From positions 1 to 36,279 of the forward strand of contig BPGW01000011.1 of the NCBI GenBank assembly GCA_026003235.1: a stretch of 36,279 bases of DNA, written 5' to 3'. The position numbers and the translations under genes were made by a program. Under the pieces are notes generated by a model that worked only from the letters and a program-made list of their open reading frames with translations, did no database searches and was not told the DNA's origin. The stretch is from Bacteroidia bacterium. Lineage in GTDB: Bacteria > Bacteroidota > Bacteroidia > SpSt-205. The number at the start of each line of letters is the position of its first letter. Within the stretch, counting starts at the first letter, position 1. Below, piece after piece: positions 1-8,900 of the stretch.

Positions 1-573
1 AAAAGTGGGGTTTCGGCCCGGCTTACCATCTCGGCCTACGAATGCGTGTTGGCTTGGGCTGAGCAGCGCATGCTCCTCCATCGCGAAACCCACACCACCG
101 TTCGGCCCATGGACCTCTACGCCGCCGTGCCCGCTATCGCCGGTAAAGTGGAGCTGGTCTACGAAGGAGAAAAAGAGGGCATCCAAAACGTCGCCCTTTA
201 CCTGTGCAACCGCGCCTTGAAGGAAGAGTTTCTTGCCCACTTCCCTTCGCCTGAGAAGTTTCGTCGGGGCACCCAGCCCAATCCTTACCAACCTATCATA
301 GAGTGGTTTTCCGGGGGTGGGCAGCTTTCCCTCTCGCGATGGATGGCAGATGCCGAATATCAGGCAGCCCTCCATCGCGTGCCTCACCTGCGGCGCTTTG
401 TAGAGAATACCGGCTTGACCGGGGAGCTTTCCATCTGGATGGAACTGGTGCTGCATGGCCTGGCAGATATGTCTCTCATTGGGCGCACCCTTTCCGACCG
501 AGACCTGCATTTCAAGGATATTCTGGGTGAGCTTTTGAGCCGCCATTCCGACGAAGAGGAAGAAGAAGACTGA
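1..573 (+). CDS. Mg-chelatase-type AAA+ ATPase, C-terminal part (5' end outside the window)
   Basis: The reading frame is open from base 1 and ends with TGA at 571-573, giving 190 residues of a C-terminal part. The first visible residues include SGVSARLTISAYE, matching the arginine-bearing segment that begins the C-terminal helical domain of Mg-chelatase ChlI/BchI-like AAA+ proteins. The following RPMDLYAAVPAIAGKVEL is a typical motif of the Bacteroidota 'magnesium chelatase' family, which are soluble ATPases often annotated as sigma-54-interacting but of unknown role. The C-terminus is a run of acidic residues (DEEEEED). The Walker A and B motifs must lie upstream of the window. scpA follows after 9 nt, so the two are probably co-transcribed. 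I am confident of the family and cannot assign a role in pigment synthesis. Confidence 0.75.
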   Translation, partial: KSGVSARLTISAYECVLAWAEQRMLLHRETHTTVRPMDLYAAVPAIAGKVELVYEGEKEGIQNVALYLCNRALKEEFLAHFPSPEKFRRGTQPNPYQPIIEWFSGGGQLSLSRWMADAEYQAALHRVPHLRRFVENTGLTGELSIWMELVLHGLADMSLIGRTLSDRDLHFKDILGELLSRHSDEEEEED

Positions 574-582
574 AGCCTGCCT

Positions 583-1287
583 GTGGAAGTCGCTTGGAAA
601 GAAGGGCAAGCGTGGATTCGCTCTTCTTTTTACGAAGGGCCGCATGAGCTCTTGCTGGTCTTTGCTGAGCGGGCACGCCTAAGCTGGCAAGACCTTTCCC
701 TCTCGGAGCTTTTTACGGCGCTGGTGACCCTCCTCCCTGACCTGGCCCTGGAGGAGCGAATGGAACTGCTGGTGTTTGCTTCGCACCTGATTCGGCTCAA
801 AGCGCTGGCCCTGCTGCCCGTGCCTCTGCAAGCCGGCCAGGCGGAATTGCAAACCGAGGGGTCTGTGCCCCCCTCTTTTCCCTTTGCTGAGCTGCTCCGC
901 TCTTGGGAGCCGCTCATAGAGCGGCAGGCCTATCGCTGGCTGCGTCCTACGCCGACAGAAGCGCTGGAAAAAGAAAAGTTTATCACGGGCATCCCCGTGT
1001 TTCGCCTGGTGCGCGCTTACCAGGAAGTGCTTGAGCGAATGCGCCGTCGCCAAGCTCGGGCCGCTCTCGCGGCCCCTCCCTTCACCCTTGAGGAAGTAGA
1101 GGCCAACCTCTTAGGCTATTTCCAGCAATGCTCTACTTGGTGGCTTAGTGAGCTCTGGCAGCGCTTGTACCCCCATCCTTTTTACCGAGCTGTGGCGCTT
1201 ATGGTGATCTTAGGGTGGATCCAGGAAGGGCGGCTCCTTCTCCAGGTTGAAGACCTATGGTCCGCTCAGCTTTCCTGGCGGTCTTAG
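583..1287 (+). CDS. scpA: Segregation and condensation protein A (ScpA)
   Basis: ScpA is the kleisin that bridges SMC heads with ScpB for chromosome compaction and segregation in the cytoplasm. The N-terminus carries the kleisin signature FYEGPHELLLVFAERARL (compare FEGPLDLLLxLI in the family). It is followed by a helical segment ending in HLIRLKALALLP, which corresponds to the conserved 'LxIKSRxLLP' motif. The C-terminal winged helix (about residues 175-234) contains FYRAVALMVILGWIQEGRL, resembling the family FLALLELxRxGxV motif. At 234 residues the length is normal. The start is GTG at 583. No Shine-Dalgarno (SD) sequence is evident. The gene overlaps the next one by 31 nt. scpB is not in the window. 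The protein is diverged, so the call rests on motif order more than on high identity. Confidence 0.8.
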   Translation: MEVAWKEGQAWIRSSFYEGPHELLLVFAERARLSWQDLSLSELFTALVTLLPDLALEERMELLVFASHLIRLKALALLPVPLQAGQAELQTEGSVPPSFPFAELLRSWEPLIERQAYRWLRPTPTEALEKEKFITGIPVFRLVRAYQEVLERMRRRQARAALAAPPFTLEEVEANLLGYFQQCSTWWLSELWQRLYPHPFYRAVALMVILGWIQEGRLLLQVEDLWSAQLSWRS

Positions 1288-1976
1288 CCAGCCTCCTCTC
1301 GGCTCAGCCTTTGCACCTGCGGCCTTGGCATGTTGAGATGGGATACGCCTGGTTTTATCGGTCTGGAAAGGAACGCCAGGTGGCCCCTCCCGGCCCCCTC
1401 AACCTGGATCCCAGGGGCATTTTCCTACGCGCTCGGAAAGCTTACTTTGCTCCTCGCGGCGGGATGGGATGGTTCTTCGGGGCAGAAACCTTTTCCTGGT
1501 CCTTTTCTCAGGGGAGTTTCCTGGCGTCGTATTTGCCTCCCGGGGTTCAGATAGTGCCTGACTCCCAAGGGATCTGGCGATCGATTGCCTGTCGTGGGGT
1601 AGAGGTAGGCTTTCTGGGCCGATGGGTGCGGGGCCGATGGGGAGCCCTCTCCGGGGCCAGCTTGTACTTGCTTAGCACACGAGTGGCCCCCCTGAGTGTG
1701 CCTTTCACGGATGGGAGTCGGTTCGTCCTGCAGCCTACCCTCAACACTTTCGTGGGGTTTCGGGCTTCGCTGGTAGGGGTGTACAGACCACCTGACGAGG
1801 AAAACGTTGTTCTGACCCTGGGCCTTCACTGGCCTTTTCTATGGGGGCGTCCCGCTCCGGTCCTGGCACGGCATCAGCTTCCCGATGGGAGCACCGTAGC
1901 TCAGACCACTTCCTGGTATCTGCACCCCCGCTTCTGGCAGGTGTCGGTAGGCATGCTCTTCAAGTCGCCTCTTTAG
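1257..1976 (+). CDS. Secreted, probable outer-membrane beta-barrel protein
   Basis: A 239-residue protein of unknown function. It starts with a short signal peptide (MVRSAFLAVLASLLSAQ, cleavage probably after SAQ). It continues with many alternating aromatic and small residues in short amphipathic stretches separated by glycine and proline turns, as expected of a small outer-membrane beta-barrel. No enzymatic motif is visible. The ATG start lies inside the end of scpA (31 nt overlap), so expression is probably coupled to the upstream operon. A second barrel-like protein follows 25 nt downstream. The two have similar size and layout but no obvious sequence identity by eye. I cannot assign it to a named family. 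Confidence 0.6.
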   Translation: MVRSAFLAVLASLLSAQPLHLRPWHVEMGYAWFYRSGKERQVAPPGPLNLDPRGIFLRARKAYFAPRGGMGWFFGAETFSWSFSQGSFLASYLPPGVQIVPDSQGIWRSIACRGVEVGFLGRWVRGRWGALSGASLYLLSTRVAPLSVPFTDGSRFVLQPTLNTFVGFRASLVGVYRPPDEENVVLTLGLHWPFLWGRPAPVLARHQLPDGSTVAQTTSWYLHPRFWQVSVGMLFKSPL

Positions 1977-1987
1977 CTTTTCCGCCC

Positions 1988-1995
1988 TACTTTTG
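1988..1995 (+). promoter_or_regulatory. Bacteroidota -7 promoter element (TACTTTTG)
   Basis: Perfect match to TAnnTTTG, ending 6 nt before the ATG at 2002. If the transcription start lies a few bases after the element, as in characterised Bacteroidota promoters, this mRNA has almost no leader. Confidence 0.6.
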
Positions 1996-2001
1996 CGGCG
2001 T

Positions 2002-2697
2002 ATGCGGTACGCACCCTTCGTTGGAGCCTTCCTTGCCGTGGGGTGGGCGCAGCTGGAGAGCCCTAACAGCTTCCTTGCCCTCTCGGTGGGGGCTGCTTCG
2101 CCGACTGGCCGCTCCGCTCAGAAGGCCTTCATGTATCCTACTGATGGGTACGCCCTGCCGGGTGCCGCTGTCGGTTTGCACCTCCACACCTTTGTGGCCC
2201 CTTACTTGAGCCTCAACCTTCGTCTCACGCAGAGCTTTTTCTCGCTGGATGCCAAGAGCTTGGGTAAAGAAGACCACCTCTTCCCTGAGCCGGTGGCTAT
2301 CAGCAAGAATCCCACTGTTTCCCATACTGTGGTCGGATTTGGGGTGGGCACGGGCTTTCGGTTGGATTGGGTGAGCTTTTACTTGCCTGTCCAGTTTGCT
2401 TTAGGGATTTATGCCCTTCCTGAAATACAGGGCGTCAAAAGCGCTACCCAGACGTGGTTCCAGTCAAAAACCTCTACCGCTCAGGTGGGCTTCAGCACAG
2501 GCCTCATCACGAATTTTTCCCTGTCTGATGATTTTTTTGTGGGGCTTTCGCTTTTGTACACCGGCGTGCGCTCAGGGGAAAAGGAGTGGGAGCGGTATCG
2601 GGTGACTCGTGGCGCTACGGACCAGCGCTTCCTCTACCGGGTGCCGGTAGCGACGGATCTGGCCGAGGTGGGGGTGCTGGTGGGCTTGCATTTCTGA
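2002..2697 (+). CDS. Probable outer-membrane beta-barrel protein
   Basis: A 231-residue protein with a signal peptide (MRYAPFVGAFLAVGWAQ) and a barrel-like body of amphipathic strands rich in Gly, Ser and aromatic residues. It ends in GVLVGLHF, and a C-terminal phenylalanine is the usual beta-signal recognised by the BAM machinery. This suggests insertion into the outer membrane. I chose the ATG at 2002 over the in-frame TTG at 1993 because the TTG overlaps the -7 element and the ATG gives a cleaner signal peptide. Its last 64 nt overlap the 3' end of the RND gene on the other strand. The function is unknown. Confidence 0.6.
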   Translation: MRYAPFVGAFLAVGWAQLESPNSFLALSVGAASPTGRSAQKAFMYPTDGYALPGAAVGLHLHTFVAPYLSLNLRLTQSFFSLDAKSLGKEDHLFPEPVAISKNPTVSHTVVGFGVGTGFRLDWVSFYLPVQFALGIYALPEIQGVKSATQTWFQSKTSTAQVGFSTGLITNFSLSDDFFVGLSLLYTGVRSGEKEWERYRVTRGATDQRFLYRVPVATDLAEVGVLVGLHF

Positions 2698-3047
2698 CGA
2701 GGGCGGGCATAAAGGAGAGGTAAAAGCCACAGGTTGAAGAGGGCGCCGCACAAGAGGCCCCCGATGACCGTCGTAGCGAAGGGGCGTTGCACTTCAGCGC
2801 CGGCCTGCTGGGAAAAGGCCATAGGCAAAAGCCCCACCACGGCCACGAGGGTGGTCGTCAGAATAGGTCGCGTACGCTCTTGCAGCGCATACAGAAGGGG
2901 CCTTAGGCTCATAGGATACACCGCTCGCAAGCTGTAGTAGCGGTTCAGGAGGACCGTGCCGTTGAGGGTCGCCAAACCAAACACGCTAATAAGCCCAATA
3001 GCCGCCGACAAGCTGAAGGGAAGGCCTCGCAGGGCAAGGCTAAGCAT
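2634..3047 (-). CDS. Heavy-metal RND efflux pump, C-terminal fragment (after a frame break)
   Basis: This frame encodes the C-terminal transmembrane block of the CzcA/CusA-type pump that begins at 5723. It carries SAAIGLISVFGLATLNGTVL, the helix-11 region, then LLYALQERTRPILTTTLVAV and VIGGLLCGALFNLWLLPLLY, which are typical HME-RND TM10-TM12 sequences. The frame connects to the preceding segment if one G is removed from the run of six at 3049-3054 (written as C on the + strand). The short segment between about 3055 and 3258 is in a different frame and is open only as part of the repaired gene. The tail after LLPLLYARPRQK overlaps the convergent barrel gene. Confidence 0.75.
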   Translation of the reverse strand: MLSLALRGLPFSLSAAIGLISVFGLATLNGTVLLNRYYSLRAVYPMSLRPLLYALQERTRPILTTTLVAVVGLLPMAFSQQAGAEVQRPFATTVIGGLLCGALFNLWLLPLLYARPRQKCKPTSTPTSARSVATGTR

Positions 3048-3643
3048 GCCCCCCAGCCGGGGCAGCCAGCGACACCAAGAAAATCAGCAGAATGGCCTGG
3101 GTTCGATGGAGCGTGAGGTACATCAGGCTCCCTACCAGGAGGATCGTCAGCGGGACGATCCACAGGAGGCGTTCCCGGGCTGAGAGGTAATTTTGCCACT
3201 GGCCTCCGTAGGAGATGCGGTACCCCGGTGGTAGAGGGAGGCGGTTGGCCAGGGCTTGGAATCTCCTCTACCACAGAGAGGGTGCCGCGTCCCCGCACGT
3301 TGATACCGAGGGCGTAAGAGCGTTCTCCTTCAGCGTGGGGGATTTCGTTGAAGGAAGGCACATACTGGATGTGGGCTACCTGGGTGAGGGGCACCCAAGG
3401 GCCCCGCTGGGTGGGCAGGGCGAGCTGAGAGATGTCGGCTGGAGGGTTAGCCAGGCGAAGCGCCACAGGTACCCTGAGCCCTTCTGCCGTAAGGACAGGA
3501 GGTAGAGCCAGCCCTATGCGGTAAGCTTGAATCCAGCGTTGGGCTTCGGCCAGATCGATCCCGTAGAAAGCGAGGGCTTCAGGCTTCCAGCGGATTACGA
3601 TCTGCTGTGCGCCAAAAAAGAGCGGTCGGGATAGGTCAGCCAC
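2945..3643 (-). CDS. Heavy-metal RND efflux pump, middle fragment (periplasmic domain)
   Basis: From about 3685 down to about 3258 this frame encodes the second periplasmic porter/docking part of the pump. It includes GVADLSRPLFFGAQQIVIRW, the substrate-loop region with VPVALRLANPPADISQL, and NVRGRGTLSVVEEI. Downstream of 3258 the frame is not the pump: it becomes proline-rich and low in similarity. Removing one base of the pair at 3258-3259 restores EEIQALANRLPLPPGYRISY, a good match to CusA-type sequence. The true upstream join is at the seven-base run 3679-3685. Confidence 0.65.
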   Translation of the reverse strand: MADLSRPLFFGAQQIVIRWKPEALAFYGIDLAEAQRWIQAYRIGLALPPVLTAEGLRVPVALRLANPPADISQLALPTQRGPWVPLTQVAHIQYVPSFNEIPHAEGERSYALGINVRGRGTLSVVEEIPSPGQPPPSTTGVPHLLRRPVAKLPLSPGTPPVDRPADDPPGREPDVPHAPSNPGHSADFLGVAGCPGWGACLALPCEAFPSACRRLLGLLACLVWRPSTARSS

Positions 3644-3665
3644 CCCGGGCAGGTGCTGGACCTGG

Positions 3666-5723
3666 TCAGCCAGGATTTCCCCCCCACTTAGCCAGGGTGT
3701 CCAGGTCTGGGCCGAGCAGCCTCACCACGACGTCCGTGCGAGCGCCAGCTAAAAGCTCGTTGAACCGCATCTGGATAGGCTGCTGGATGCTAATAAAGAT
3801 GCCAGGATAATGAGCCTGAATGGTGGCTTTGACGCTTTCAGCCAGGGCCGTGCGGGAAATCGCCGTGTCCGGGTTATGCGTCAGGATAAGGTCCGCACTC
3901 TCCACAAACATGGGGTCCATCGGAATCTCCGAGGTGCCGATTTTGGCTACCATTTCCTGAAAGACCTGGGGGAAGCGCTCTCTGAGCAGCCGGTGGATGT
4001 TTTGGCAGTAGGTGAGGGTTTGGCTAAGCGAGCTACCCAAAGGCAGGCGGGTTTCTACCGCAAAGGCTCCTTCCTCAAGTTCTGGCAGAAAGGTGGATTC
4101 TGAAAGCACGAACATCAGACCTCCTACCAGCAGCAAAAGCCCCCAGCTTGTCAGGGCTACCCAGGGCCGGTGGAGCGTCCACCTCAGCAGCCGCCGAGCG
4201 CTTTCTTGCAAGCCATGGTGCAGGTTATGGGCCCACCGGCTTCGGACCGGCGCAAGCAGGCGAGCGCTCACCCAGGGCACAAACGTGAGGGACAGCACCA
4301 GCGCCCCTGTCAGCGCAAACATCATGGTGAGCACCATGGGGCGAAACATCTTTCCTTCCACGCCGGTCAGGAAAAGCAGAGGTAGGTACACCGACAGCAC
4401 CACCATCTCACCGAAGAGGCTGGCTTGCCGGATCTGGATGGCTGCTTTTTCGGTGGCGGCGAGGCGATCGGGCTGTGCGGCCAGGCGCACCAGCACCGCT
4501 TCCACCAGGATCACCGTCCCATCCACGATAAGCCCAAAGTCTATGGCGCCGAGGCTCATCAGGTTGGCGGAAAGGCCGGTCAGGCTCATCAGCCCCAAGG
4601 CAAAGAACATGGAGAGGGGGATGACGGCGCCAACCACCAGGCCCGCCCGCCAACTGCCCAGCAGCACCGTCAGCAGGCCTATCACCAGCAGCGCCGCTTC
4701 TATGAGGTTTTGGCTCACGGTGTGCAGCAGCCGCTCAATCAGGTCTTCTCGGTCCAGAAAAGGCACTATCCGAATCCCATAAGGCAGACGACTTTCCAGG
4801 GCGCTCAACTGTGCTTTGAGCCGGTGAATGACCTCGGCGGTGTTTTCTCCTTTGCGCACCAAGACGATCCCGCCTACCGCTTCTCCGAGGGTGTCTCGCA
4901 GGAGGGCTCCATAACGAGGCAAGTGACCTTCCTCGACGGTAGCGATGTCTACCAGCCGGATAGGTCGTCCACCCCGGACAGCGACTACGGCGGTCCGGAT
5001 GTCAGCGGGGCTACGCCATACCCCTTCCGCTCGCAGGGCCAGTGTAGCCTGGCTTTTCTCAATGAACCCTCCTCCCGTAAGCTGGTTGGTGGTGAAAAGG
5101 GCCTGTTCCACTTCGGTGAGGGTAAGCCTGTATCGGTCCAGGGCCTCTGCCCGAAACCGAATTTCCCACCGCCGGACATACCCGCCAAAGCTACTCACAT
5201 CCGCCACCCCAGGCACCTCCAAGATCGTGCGGCGCACCAGCCAGTCCTGAATCGTGCGCAGCTCGCTGAGCGAAACCGGCTCGCGGGGCACTAATACGTA
5301 CTGGTAAGCTTCGCTAAGGCCGGTACTGGGCGGCCCAATCTCAGGCTGTACGCCGGCAGGCAACTGCCCCTGCAGCGCCATCAGCCGCTCCGCAATCTGC
5401 GCCCGTGCCCGGTACAGGTCCACCCCTTCCGCAAACACCATCGTAATCAGCGACAACCCCATCCGTGAGATAGAACGCCACTCCACCCGGTCAGGCACCG
5501 TGGCCAGCGCCGTCTCAAGGGGGCGCGTCACCAGAAGTTCTACTTCCGCAGCGGAATAGCCCGGAGCGTAGGCATACACTTGCACCTGGTTGTTCGTAAT
5601 GTCAGGTACAGCGTCAATCTGCACATGCACCAGTCCATATATCCCAATGCCCAGCACCACGAGCGTAACCCCAAGCGCCACCCCTGCTGAGCGTACGCTT
5701 AGGCGCAGCAGGCTTGCCCACAC
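3666..5723 (-). CDS. Heavy-metal RND efflux pump (CzcA/CusA type), N-terminal fragment
   Basis: Inner-membrane proton-driven RND pump of the heavy-metal subfamily. Its trimers normally pump Cu/Ag or Co/Zn/Cd across the envelope together with an adaptor and an outer-membrane channel. Visible features are TM1 followed by VQIDAVPDITNNQVQVYAYA, the porter domain motif PGVADVSSFGGYVRRWEI, and IDFGLIVDGTVILVE in TM4, the HME-type charged motif. A GTG start at 5723 is preferred over the in-frame ATG at 5750: a perfect -7 element (TACTTTTG, 5735-5728) lies inside the longer version and ends 4 nt before the GTG. The frame stops at 3666 after WGGNPG. Deleting one base at 3679-3685 continues it into family sequence. 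Repairing the three insertions gives 1028 residues, the normal length. No adaptor or channel gene is adjacent. Confidence 0.8.
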   Translation of the reverse strand: MWASLLRLSVRSAGVALGVTLVVLGIGIYGLVHVQIDAVPDITNNQVQVYAYAPGYSAAEVELLVTRPLETALATVPDRVEWRSISRMGLSLITMVFAEGVDLYRARAQIAERLMALQGQLPAGVQPEIGPPSTGLSEAYQYVLVPREPVSLSELRTIQDWLVRRTILEVPGVADVSSFGGYVRRWEIRFRAEALDRYRLTLTEVEQALFTTNQLTGGGFIEKSQATLALRAEGVWRSPADIRTAVVAVRGGRPIRLVDIATVEEGHLPRYGALLRDTLGEAVGGIVLVRKGENTAEVIHRLKAQLSALESRLPYGIRIVPFLDREDLIERLLHTVSQNLIEAALLVIGLLTVLLGSWRAGLVVGAVIPLSMFFALGLMSLTGLSANLMSLGAIDFGLIVDGTVILVEAVLVRLAAQPDRLAATEKAAIQIRQASLFGEMVVLSVYLPLLFLTGVEGKMFRPMVLTMMFALTGALVLSLTFVPWVSARLLAPVRSRWAHNLHHGLQESARRLLRWTLHRPWVALTSWGLLLLVGGLMFVLSESTFLPELEEGAFAVETRLPLGSSLSQTLTYCQNIHRLLRERFPQVFQEMVAKIGTSEIPMDPMFVESADLILTHNPDTAISRTALAESVKATIQAHYPGIFISIQQPIQMRFNELLAGARTDVVVRLLGPDLDTLAKWGGNPG

Positions 5724-5727
5724 CGGA

Positions 5728-5735
5728 CAAAAGTA
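5728..5735 (-). promoter_or_regulatory. -7 promoter element for the RND pump gene
   Basis: On the minus strand the sequence is TACTTTTG, a perfect TAnnTTTG, followed by TCCG and then a GTG codon that begins the pump sequence. I see no clear TTTG -33 element. Its position decides the start codon of the pump gene. Confidence 0.6.
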
Positions 5736-5865
5736 CCATCTCCTCGGCATGGGGACTCCGCACCACGTTTTATCAACCAGCGGTTTACATTTTTTGAAGA
5801 GCTGGACACCGACGCTTGCCAGAGCTGACCCACCCTTCCAAGCGGGGTGGCTTTGGGGCTTGCGT

Positions 5866-5873
5866 TACCTTTG
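5866..5873 (+). promoter_or_regulatory. Perfect -7 element without an adjacent start codon
   Basis: TACCTTTG, preceded by TTTG at 5852-5855 with only 10 nt between them. It lies in the 232-bp divergent gap between the RND gene and the T9SS gene. No ORF starts just downstream, so it would give a leader of about 80 nt for the T9SS gene or a short non-coding transcript. A small inverted repeat (5830-5835 with 5845-5850) lies just upstream. Nothing else is recognisable in the gap. Confidence 0.4.
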
Positions 5874-5918
5874 GGTCCGGCTTAGGGGGGGCCCTTTCTG
5901 AAGCCCACACAATTCCTA

Positions 5919-5951
5919 TTTGCAGAAATCCGAACTTTTGTGTTACCTTTG
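5919..5951 (+). promoter_or_regulatory. -33/-7 promoter of the T9SS adhesin gene
   Basis: TTTG (5919-5922) and TACCTTTG (5944-5951) are separated by 21 nt, close to the Bacteroidota -33/-7 arrangement. The element ends 4 nt before the ATG at 5956, which predicts a leaderless mRNA. Confidence 0.7.
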
Positions 5952-5955
5952 CTTT

Positions 5956-8900
5956 ATGCACCGTGGTGTGTGGATAGGCTTGCTTGTACAGGCAGGACTG
6001 GCGCAAGTGCTAGTCTGGCAGGAGACCTTTGACGACGCTGGCGCGACCGCCCGCTGGGTCACCGAAAGCCCACCCGGCAGCAAAAACAACCCCACTCCGC
6101 CTGGTATCCCAGGCCTCACTTACGTGGCCAACCAATCCGGCCACAATTATTTCGTCATCAATGACGCCAACACGCCAGAGCTGGACGGGACCGGGGCTTT
6201 CGTTCGAGGCCGTCGGGCGGAATGCGGCCCCCCTAACGACCTTCCTAACCCCTACACCAACGGCGGCCCTGTCAACCGCAGCCTCCACATCACCGCTCAG
6301 GCAGGCAGCGATGGCGACGTGCTCGGCTACATCAACTTCCCTGATTACGGCGATGAGTATTCCTGGTCCAACCAAGGCTTCGGCGCCGATGGCAACACCG
6401 ACCAGTGGGCCTACCTCACCCAAGACATTAGCACCGTAGGCAAGACTTGCTTGCGTCTCACCGCAGACTTTTACTTGGGCGGAGACCGAGACCGTGTGCG
6501 CAGCTACGCTTCTATTTTATATAGCACCGATGGCGGAACCACCTGGCAAGTTCTGGTGCCCAACATCCAAGCCACCATCGCCCTGCCCGTGTGGTTAGCC
6601 TACCACTTCGTGGCGGGCACCTGCAATAATTGGATTCGTCTCACTTTTCCTTTGCCTGCCGCCGCAGAAAACATCCCCAACCTGCGGATTGCCTTCCGCT
6701 GGCGCAACGACAACAGCGATCCCATGACCACGGCCGACTACACCCTCTCCGCCGGCTTCAATGTAGACAATATCCGCATAGAGGCGGCAGCTCCACCTAC
6801 GGCCGACTTCGTAGCCGATAACACCACCGTCTGCAAAAACCAAACCGTCACCTTCACCAATCTCACCACCATCCCCTGCGCTCTACCTACCACGTACAAT
6901 TGGGAGATCACCCCTGCTGCGTCGGTGGTGTATGTGGGGGGCACCAACTCCACCAGCCCTAACCCGCAAGTGCAGTTCACCGCCAACGGCACCTACACCG
7001 TCCAGCTTACCGCTACCAATGCGGCGGGCACCCATACGGTGGTCAAAACCGCTTACATTACAGTACAGGACTGCCCACCTCAAGCCGCTTTTTCTGCCAG
7101 TGCTTCGTCGGTGTGTGCGCTTAGCCCTACCCCGCCTCCCGGCAGCCCTACCCAAATCACCCTCACAGACAATAGCAACCTCAACTACCAAACGCTGGTT
7201 AGCCGCATCTGGAGCGCCTGGCCGGCTGCAGGGGTCACCTTCGATCCCAATACCAGCGCTTCGCCCGTCACGGTCACCTTCGCCAATCCTGGACTCTACA
7301 CCATCACCCTCACCGTGCAGACAGCCGATGGGACCAGCTCTTACAGCCAAACCTTCTCTATCGCCTCCTGCGCTTGCGGCGGATCCCCTTCCTCCACCTC
7401 CCAAATAGACACCCTCTACAAGGAGACCTTTGATGGATGCGGAGACTATGTCTTTAGTACGAACGGAAGCGTTAGCTGCGGCTGGCGCACGCAGTTTCTA
7501 TCCAACAACTGTTACACAGATGGTTTTTTCGGCACCTGTTGTAACCACTGGCGCATAGATGCCAACGAGGCCGGGGTCGCTCCACCGGGCTGCGGCACGG
7601 GCGGCGGGTCAGACAAGTCCCTTTACATGGGGGCTACGGGGGGGATATGCGCATTTATGTGCTCAGGTGCTTGTTACCTTGCAGACCCGGCTACGCTTAC
7701 CGACAAACGCATCCATCTCAATACCAACATAAACTTTACCACTCGGCCCTTGTATCCCTTTGACTCTGTGGTGGTGCAGTTTGACATGATAGGCTATGGA
7801 GGGGATGATGCCTGCTTTGTTACAAAGTCCGACTATGGATTTTTTGAGTACAGTACGAACGGGGGGACCACGTGGATAGCGCCGACCGATCAGCCCTGGG
7901 TGGTAGCAGGCGGCCTCCAGGACTGGGCCAACACCATGGACTACTTAGCGTCTGATACTTGTTTAATTGGATCAGCGGTTCAAGGGTTTTGGACTCGCTT
8001 GCGGTGGCGCGTGCCCGCAGGCGCCCTTACTAGCACCCAGTTCCGTATCGCCTTCCGCTGGAAAAATACCAATGATGGCTGCGGGTACGATCCCTCTTTC
8101 GCCGTGGATGATGTCTATATTTTGGGGTACAAGACGCTTCCGAGCTTCACGGCTAATCAGTACATCGGCCCCAATGGCGGTTCCTGGCATGTAGCGGCTA
8201 ACTGGAGCAGTGGCAATGTCCCCGACACCCCCACAGAAGATGCGGAGATTCCCGCTGGCAAGCATGTAGTGATTACCACCGCTGTAGATGTGCGGCATGT
8301 GTGCAACTTTGGCAAAATCACCATAGATGACCCCACTGCCGTCACCCTCAACATCCACGGCAACCTCCTCAACGAAGGTCAGATTACGTCCACGGGTACG
8401 ACAAACGATCCCGATGTGCGGTTTGTGGGTTCTGATAGCCGGTATCGCGGCACGGGCACCAACTGGGATGCCGATTATGGGATTGCCAGCGGCAAAACCA
8501 CCCTTGAAGCCAACCTTTCCTGCCGCTCCCTTCGCGTGAGCGCAGACTTTGACTTCTCTAATCGGGTTATCACGGTTTACCGGGATTTTAGCTATACGGG
8601 TGGGGGCACGCTTACTTATGCTGGCAGTCGCCTCGTCTTAAATGGGCCTTGTACCTCTTGCCTTTACAGTAGCGATGCCCAGCAGATCAACAGCGGCGCG
8701 GTCGCTACCAACCTGTACGATGTAGAGGTCAACAAGGCCTCTGGGGTTGTCCTTCAGAATGCTGGTGATGTGCGGATCAATGGGACTTTCTTCGTTCATG
8801 GGGGGGTGTACGATGCCCAGACCAATCGGCTGCGGGACGGAGCGGGGGGGCCGGCTCCCCTGGTCATGACGGGAGGGGAGTTGCGCCTGGCGCGCCTAAA

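Noticed and set aside
1-573. Evidence for chlorophyll or bacteriochlorophyll synthesis from the Mg-chelatase-like protein
   Set aside because: This family is widespread in non-photosynthetic Bacteroidota, and no other pigment gene is present.
4425-5294. 289-codon open frame on + inside the RND pump gene
   Set aside because: Antisense shadow of a well-matched RND sequence. Composition is Gln/His-rich with no motif and no promoter.
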